DNA of 64,000 bases. It comes from Allochromatium vinosum DSM 180. Its GTDB lineage: Bacteria > Pseudomonadota > Gammaproteobacteria > Chromatiales > Chromatiaceae. A program made the position numbers and the translations under genes. Below, piece after piece: positions 60,232-64,000 of this stretch. The notes beneath the pieces were generated by a model. That model was not told the origin of the DNA. It searched no databases and saw only the letters and a list, made by a program, of their open reading frames with translations. Position 1 is the first letter of the stretch. Each line of letters opens with the position of its first letter. The stretch covers positions 3,462,904 to 3,526,903 of the forward strand of contig NC_013851.1 in NCBI RefSeq assembly GCF_000025485.1. The letters are read 5' to 3'.

Positions 60232-61533
60232 ATCGTCGGAGGTGAACTCGCCGGTGATCTCGCCCAGTGCGCGTTGGGCCAGATGCAGTTCTTCGGCGAC
60301 CAGCTCGGCGCCGAGTCTCCGCTCCAGGTTGGTCGCCGCCGCTCGCAGGGCACCGCGCGCGCGTTCCAGCGCATCGAGATGGCGGCGTCGTGCGATGAAA
60401 GCGCCCTCGGGATGGGCGCTCAGACCAGCGCGTGATTTGAGATGCGCCTTGAGCAGATCGAGACCTTCGCCGCTCGCCACCGAAAGCGCTATCTCGACTT
60501 CGCCGTCCCTCTCGACGAGACCTGCCGCTTCTCCGGGCAGATCGATCTTGTTGCGGATACGGGTGATGGGACAGCCGGCGGGGAAGGTGGAGCGGATCGA
60601 CTCGTCTGGTTCACCGTTGGCGGCATAGACCCACAGCACCAGATCGGCCTCACTCAAGGCCGTCTGGGCGCGGCGCACCCCTTCCTGCTCGACCGGGTCA
60701 TGCGTGTGGCGCAGACCGGCGGTATCGACGATCCGGATCGGCAGTCCATCGACCTGGATGTCGAACTTGAGCAGATCGCGCGTGGTGCCTGGGATGTCGG
60801 TGACGATAGCGGCGTCCGAGCCGCAGAGCGCATTGAGCAGGCTCGACTTGCCGACATTGGGGGCGCCGGCGATGACGACCGCCAGACCCTCGCGGATGAT
60901 CTGCCCCTGATGGGCATCGGCCAGGAGTCGGTCGACGGCTTCCAGGATCGCGGCGAGATCAATGGCGACAGTCGGCTCGTCTGCCAGATCGATCTCCTCG
61001 TCGGGGAAGTCGAGCGTGGCCTCGACATGCAGCCGTACCTGGATCAGACGCTCGACGAGTGTGTTGATCCGTTGCGAGAAGACGCCTTGCAGACTGCGCC
61101 CGGCTAGCCTCACGGCGAGTGCGGTCGAACTCTCGATGAGATCGGCGACCGCTTCAGCCTGGACCAGGTCGAGCTTGCCATTGAGAAAGGCGCGTTCGCT
61201 GAACTCGCCCGGACGCGCCAGCCGCGCGCCCAGCTCCAGACAGCGGCGCAGCAGCAGATCCATGACGATGGGGCCGCCATGCCCCTGGAGTTCAAGCACA
61301 TCCTCGCCGGTGAAAGAGCGCGGCGCCTGGAAATAGAGCGCCAGCCCTTCATCGATGAACGTGCCGTCGGCCTCGCGAAAGGTGCCAAAGGCCGCGCGAC
61401 GCGGTTCGGGAACACGCCCGAGGATGCCTTCGGCAATGGAACGCGTGCGCGGCCCGCTGATCCGCACGATACCCACACCGCCCATCCCGGGCGGCGTGGC
61501 GATGGCGGCGATGGTCTCGCCGGTCGTCGTCAT
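60190..61533 (-). CDS. mnmE: tRNA modification GTPase MnmE (TrmE)
   Basis: Partner of MnmG in forming cmnm5U34 (447 aa). The N-terminal formyl-THF-binding domain has TPPGMGGVGIVRISGP, the G domain has GAPNVGKSSLLNALCG (G1), DTAGLRHTHDPVEQEG (G3) and NKIDL (G4), and the C-terminus ends in the essential FCIGK motif. It is normal in length and follows yidC by 19 bases in the oriC-flank cluster. Confidence 0.97.
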   Translation of the reverse strand: MTTTGETIAAIATPPGMGGVGIVRISGPRTRSIAEGILGRVPEPRRAAFGTFREADGTFIDEGLALYFQAPRSFTGEDVLELQGHGGPIVMDLLLRRCLELGARLARPGEFSERAFLNGKLDLVQAEAVADLIESSTALAVRLAGRSLQGVFSQRINTLVERLIQVRLHVEATLDFPDEEIDLADEPTVAIDLAAILEAVDRLLADAHQGQIIREGLAVVIAGAPNVGKSSLLNALCGSDAAIVTDIPGTTRDLLKFDIQVDGLPIRIVDTAGLRHTHDPVEQEGVRRAQTALSEADLVLWVYAANGEPDESIRSTFPAGCPITRIRNKIDLPGEAAGLVERDGEVEIALSVASGEGLDLLKAHLKSRAGLSAHPEGAFIARRRHLDALERARGALRAAATNLERRLGAELVAEELHLAQRALGEITGEFTSDDLLGRIFSSFCIGK

Positions 61534-61552
61534 CTCAGCGGCGCGCCGCGTC

Positions 61553-63217
61553 TCAGCGACGACGCTTGGCGGTCTCCAGCTCCAGGTCGCGCGTGATCTT
61601 CCACTGCTGCGCGATCGAGAGCAGGTTGTTGACCGTCCAGTAGAGCACCAGACCCGACGGGAAGAAGGCGAAGAACACGGTGAACACGAACGGCAGGCTC
61701 ATCATGATCTTGGCCTGGAGCGGGTCCGGCGGCGCGGGATTGAGCTTCTGCTGCACGAACATGGACACGCCCATGATCAGCGGCAGGATGAAGTACGGAT
61801 CAGGTGCGGAAAGATTGTTGAGCCAGAGCACGAAGGGCGCCTGACGCATCTCCACGCTCTCCAGCAGCACCCAGTAGAGCGCGATGAACACCGGAATCTG
61901 CACCAGGATCGGCAGACAGCCGCCGAGCGGATTGATCTTCTCGGTCTTATACAGCTCCATCATCGCCTGATTCAGACGCTGCTTGTCGTCACCATAGCGA
62001 TCCTTGAGCGCCTGGAGCCGGGGCGTGATCTGACGCATGTGCGCCATCGAGCGATAGCTGGTCTCGGAGAGCTTGTAGAAGGCGAGCTTGATCAGGATGG
62101 TCAGCACGATGATCGCCCAGCCCCAGTTGCCCACCACGGCATGGATCCAGCTCAGCATCCAGTAGATCGGCTTGGCGATGACGGTCAGCCAGCCATAATC
62201 GACGGCCAGCTCCAGCCCAGGGGCGATGTCCTCCAGTGTGCTCAGGAGTTTGGGGCCGACGAAGAGCTGATTCTCGAATGCATGCGTGGCACCGGATGCG
62301 ATGCTGACCGGCGGCGAGTACTTGCCGATGATGTAGCGCGAGCCGTTCAGCGCATTGGTGTAGAACGTCTCGGCCACGGCACGCGGCGGAACCCAGGCCG
62401 CGAGGAAGTAATGCTGCATCATGGCGATCCAGCCATCTGTCACGGTCAGGTCGAGCTTGCCCTTGGCGATATCCTCCAGCGAGACCTTCTTGTACTTTTC
62501 TTCGGGGCTGTAATAGACGCCGCCGGTGAAGGTGCTGATGAAGCGGGTCTCGTTGGGATCGTACAGCTCGGTGCGCTGGAGCTGGTTGTAGGCGCGCGCG
62601 ACCAGGGGCGCGCCGGTCTGATTCTCGACCACCTGACGCGATTCGATCAGATAGCTGCCACGCGTGAAGGTATAGATCTTCTTGACCCGAACACCGGCGT
62701 CATTGGTCCATTCGAGCGTCACATCGAGCCGATCGGTGCCGGGTTGCAGCGCATACTGACTCTGGGCGCTGGTGAAGATGGCCTCGTGCGTCGGCAAGAG
62801 ATCCGGCTTCTCGCCCAGCAGTCCCGACTGGACGACGAACATGTTCGGCGGCACGGGCTTGAGGAGCTGGAACTTGTCGTCCGGACGCTCGGGGACGACG
62901 GCATAGTCGAGCAGCCAGGCGCTGGCGATGGTTGCGCCGCGCGGCGAGATCTCGAGACGCAGCACGTCGGTCTCGACCCGGATCGGCGTCTCGTCGAGTG
63001 CCGCCGACAGGGTCGCGCCGTCCGGCACGGCGCCGGGCGTGGTCGAAACGGTCGGGATCTCATTGGCGGAAGGCACCGGAACGCCAGGAGCGCCCTGGGC
63101 CTGTTCCTGTGCGACCGGGAGTTGGGCGGGACGGCCATAGTCCTGCATCCAAGACTCGTAGATCAGAAACAGCACCGCAGCCAGTGCAAGGAAGAGGAAC
63201 AAGCGCTGGTTATCCAT
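61553..63217 (-). CDS. yidC: membrane protein insertase YidC
   Basis: Inner-membrane insertase and chaperone (554 aa). The first helix ([19 protein letters not shown]) is followed by the large periplasmic beta domain and then five core helices from about residue 355, including [20 protein letters not shown], the signature of the family. The ATG at 63217 begins the family start (DNQRLFLF) and overlaps yidD by eight bases. It works with SecYEG or alone in inserting membrane proteins. Confidence 0.97.
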   Translation of the reverse strand: MDNQRLFLFLALAAVLFLIYESWMQDYGRPAQLPVAQEQAQGAPGVPVPSANEIPTVSTTPGAVPDGATLSAALDETPIRVETDVLRLEISPRGATIASAWLLDYAVVPERPDDKFQLLKPVPPNMFVVQSGLLGEKPDLLPTHEAIFTSAQSQYALQPGTDRLDVTLEWTNDAGVRVKKIYTFTRGSYLIESRQVVENQTGAPLVARAYNQLQRTELYDPNETRFISTFTGGVYYSPEEKYKKVSLEDIAKGKLDLTVTDGWIAMMQHYFLAAWVPPRAVAETFYTNALNGSRYIIGKYSPPVSIASGATHAFENQLFVGPKLLSTLEDIAPGLELAVDYGWLTVIAKPIYWMLSWIHAVVGNWGWAIIVLTILIKLAFYKLSETSYRSMAHMRQITPRLQALKDRYGDDKQRLNQAMMELYKTEKINPLGGCLPILVQIPVFIALYWVLLESVEMRQAPFVLWLNNLSAPDPYFILPLIMGVSMFVQQKLNPAPPDPLQAKIMMSLPFVFTVFFAFFPSGLVLYWTVNNLLSIAQQWKITRDLELETAKRRR

Positions 63218-63446
63218 GAATCGTGGTCTGCCTTTTTTCAGGGACGGGATCGATACCGCCTGGATGCCAGGGGTGACAACGCAACACGCGGCGCAGGGCC
63301 AGATAGCTCCCGCGCGCGACGCCGTGGACCTCGATGGCCTCCACGGCATAGTGGGAGCAGGTGGGATAGAAGCGACAACGCGGACCGAGCAGCGGGCTGA
63401 TCAGGTATTGGTAGACCCGGATCAGCCCGATCAAGATTCGACGCAT
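63210..63446 (-). CDS. yidD: membrane protein insertion efficiency factor YidD
   Basis: A small (78 aa) amphipathic inner-membrane-associated protein with the conserved cysteines and [19 protein letters not shown] and [14 protein letters not shown] segments. It lies between rnpA (16-base overlap) and yidC (8-base overlap) as in nearly all bacteria with this cluster; it aids insertion by YidC. Confidence 0.96.
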   Translation of the reverse strand: MRRILIGLIRVYQYLISPLLGPRCRFYPTCSHYAVEAIEVHGVARGSYLALRRVLRCHPWHPGGIDPVPEKRQTTIHG

Positions 63447-63817
63447 GATGATTTCCCGATGTGCGCCCAGGCCCGCTCCAGGACGTCGAACAGCCGCTGG
63501 TTCGGCTCACGGGGCGCACCCTGGGCACAGAGCACCACGATATCGACTCCCGGAAGCTGCTGGCAGGATCGCCGGAAACTCTCGCGCGCAATCCGCTTGA
63601 GTCGATTGCGATCGACCGCGCGCCGGGCGCATTTCTTGGCGATGGCCAGACCGAGACGCGGCTGGTCGAGACCATTAGGCCGATAGAGCACTACGAAGCC
63701 TTGACGACCGGCTCGGCTCGCGTCGGCGAAGACGCGCTTGAACTGACTCGACTGGGTCAGGCGTCGTTCGCGTCCGAATCCCTCTCCGGGGCCGCCAGCT
63801 CGCGCTGGGGTGCTCAG
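63431..63817 (-). CDS. rnpA: ribonuclease P protein component, non-canonical start
   Basis: Protein subunit of RNase P for tRNA 5' maturation. Conserved parts are [18 protein letters not shown] near the N-terminus, [21 protein letters not shown] (the RNR motif) and the IVVLCAQGA strand. In frame upstream of the conserved N-terminus there is no ATG, GTG or TTG before a stop inside rpmH. The first usable codon is CTG at 63817, which overlaps the rpmH stop as CTGA, mirroring the usual ATGA coupling. This gives 128 aa, the normal family size. A GTG at 63691 would remove about 42 residues including part of the RNA-binding fold, so it is unlikely. Confidence 0.88.
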   Translation of the reverse strand: MSTPARAGGPGEGFGRERRLTQSSQFKRVFADASRAGRQGFVVLYRPNGLDQPRLGLAIAKKCARRAVDRNRLKRIARESFRRSCQQLPGVDIVVLCAQGAPREPNQRLFDVLERAWAHIGKSSCVES

Positions 63818-63948
63818 GGGATCAGGCGGACGCGGCCCTTGGCGCGACGCGCGCTCAGAACCTTGCGGCCATTACGGGTGGCGCTACGGGCACGGAAACC
63901 ATGGGTACGAGCCCGCTTCAGGCGGCTGGGCTGAAAGGTGCGCTTCAT
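63814..63948 (-). CDS. rpmH: 50S ribosomal protein L34
   Basis: Ribosomal protein of 44 residues: [20 protein letters not shown] at the start and a basic [13 protein letters not shown] end are invariant family features. It is the first gene of the rpmH-rnpA-yidD-yidC-mnmE cluster next to the chromosomal origin; dnaA or oriC would be expected just beyond the window. The last 52 bases of the window contain only its upstream region. Confidence 0.98.
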   Translation of the reverse strand: MKRTFQPSRLKRARTHGFRARSATRNGRKVLSARRAKGRVRLIP

Positions 63949-64000
63949 GAACGGTACTCCGAGAATTCGGTGGTGGGGCCGGGCCTGATGACCCAGCTAT

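Overview
The window is high-GC chromosomal DNA from a gammaproteobacterium. Gene content suggests a purple sulfur bacterium of the Chromatiaceae (Allochromatium/Thiocystis-like); this is inference, because no photosynthesis or sulfur-oxidation gene lies in the window. The right edge holds the conserved replication-origin flank rpmH-rnpA-yidD-yidC-mnmE and the left edge holds mnmG, all on the minus strand with about 59 kb between mnmE and mnmG.

Layout. 1-17 kb: mnmG (cut by the edge), a MoxR ATPase, mutM, a minus-strand gliding-type ABC cluster (DUF4340, GldG-like, permease, ATPase), then DUF58 and TgpA transglutaminase genes. After these come a minus-strand group (quinone oxidoreductase, phosphoesterase, ttcA, hybrid histidine kinase), hemE and cytochrome b561. 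17-33 kb: recC, recB and recD on the plus strand, with about 6 kb of foreign DNA between recC and recB. 33-41 kb: a CapD/WbpM-type dehydratase, a complete group-2 Mrp antiporter operon (mnhA/B-C-D-E-F-G) and moaE. 41-54 kb: an AmtB-PAS-GGDEF-EAL fusion, nnrU, sixA, a fructosamine-kinase-like gene, an HNH endonuclease, priA, argS, a SPOR protein and an APC permease. 54-64 kb: feoAB, an HDOD protein, a PilB/MshE-like ATPase, a DUF2499 membrane protein and the oriC-side cluster.

The most interesting region is the recC-recB interval (20.8-26.8 kb). It reads as a decayed chromosomal integron. A frameshifted N-terminal remnant of an integron integrase lies on the plus strand directly before recB. 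It is divergent from two AT-rich gene cassettes on the minus strand. Each cassette starts with a GTT core whose reverse complement is its own attC R'' site, as expected of genuine cassettes. Cassette 1 encodes a protein that looks like a VSR/DUF559-type nuclease joined to a DnaJ-like zinc finger. Cassette 2 encodes a reverse transcriptase (YADD active site, long helical C-terminus) translationally coupled to a PD-(D/E)XK-like nuclease, which is a likely anti-phage module. An IS4/Tn5-type insertion sequence with a 9-bp target duplication has split the attC between them. A MazEF-like toxin-antitoxin pair sits between recC and the end of the array.

Functional links. The cassettes sit inside the locus of RecBCD, itself a DNA-end-processing enzyme used against phage. 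The Amt fusion (c-di-GMP synthesis/hydrolysis domains) and the PilB/MshE-like ATPase (MshEN-like repeats) could belong to the same signalling network, but that is inference. No tRNA, rRNA or CRISPR array was seen.
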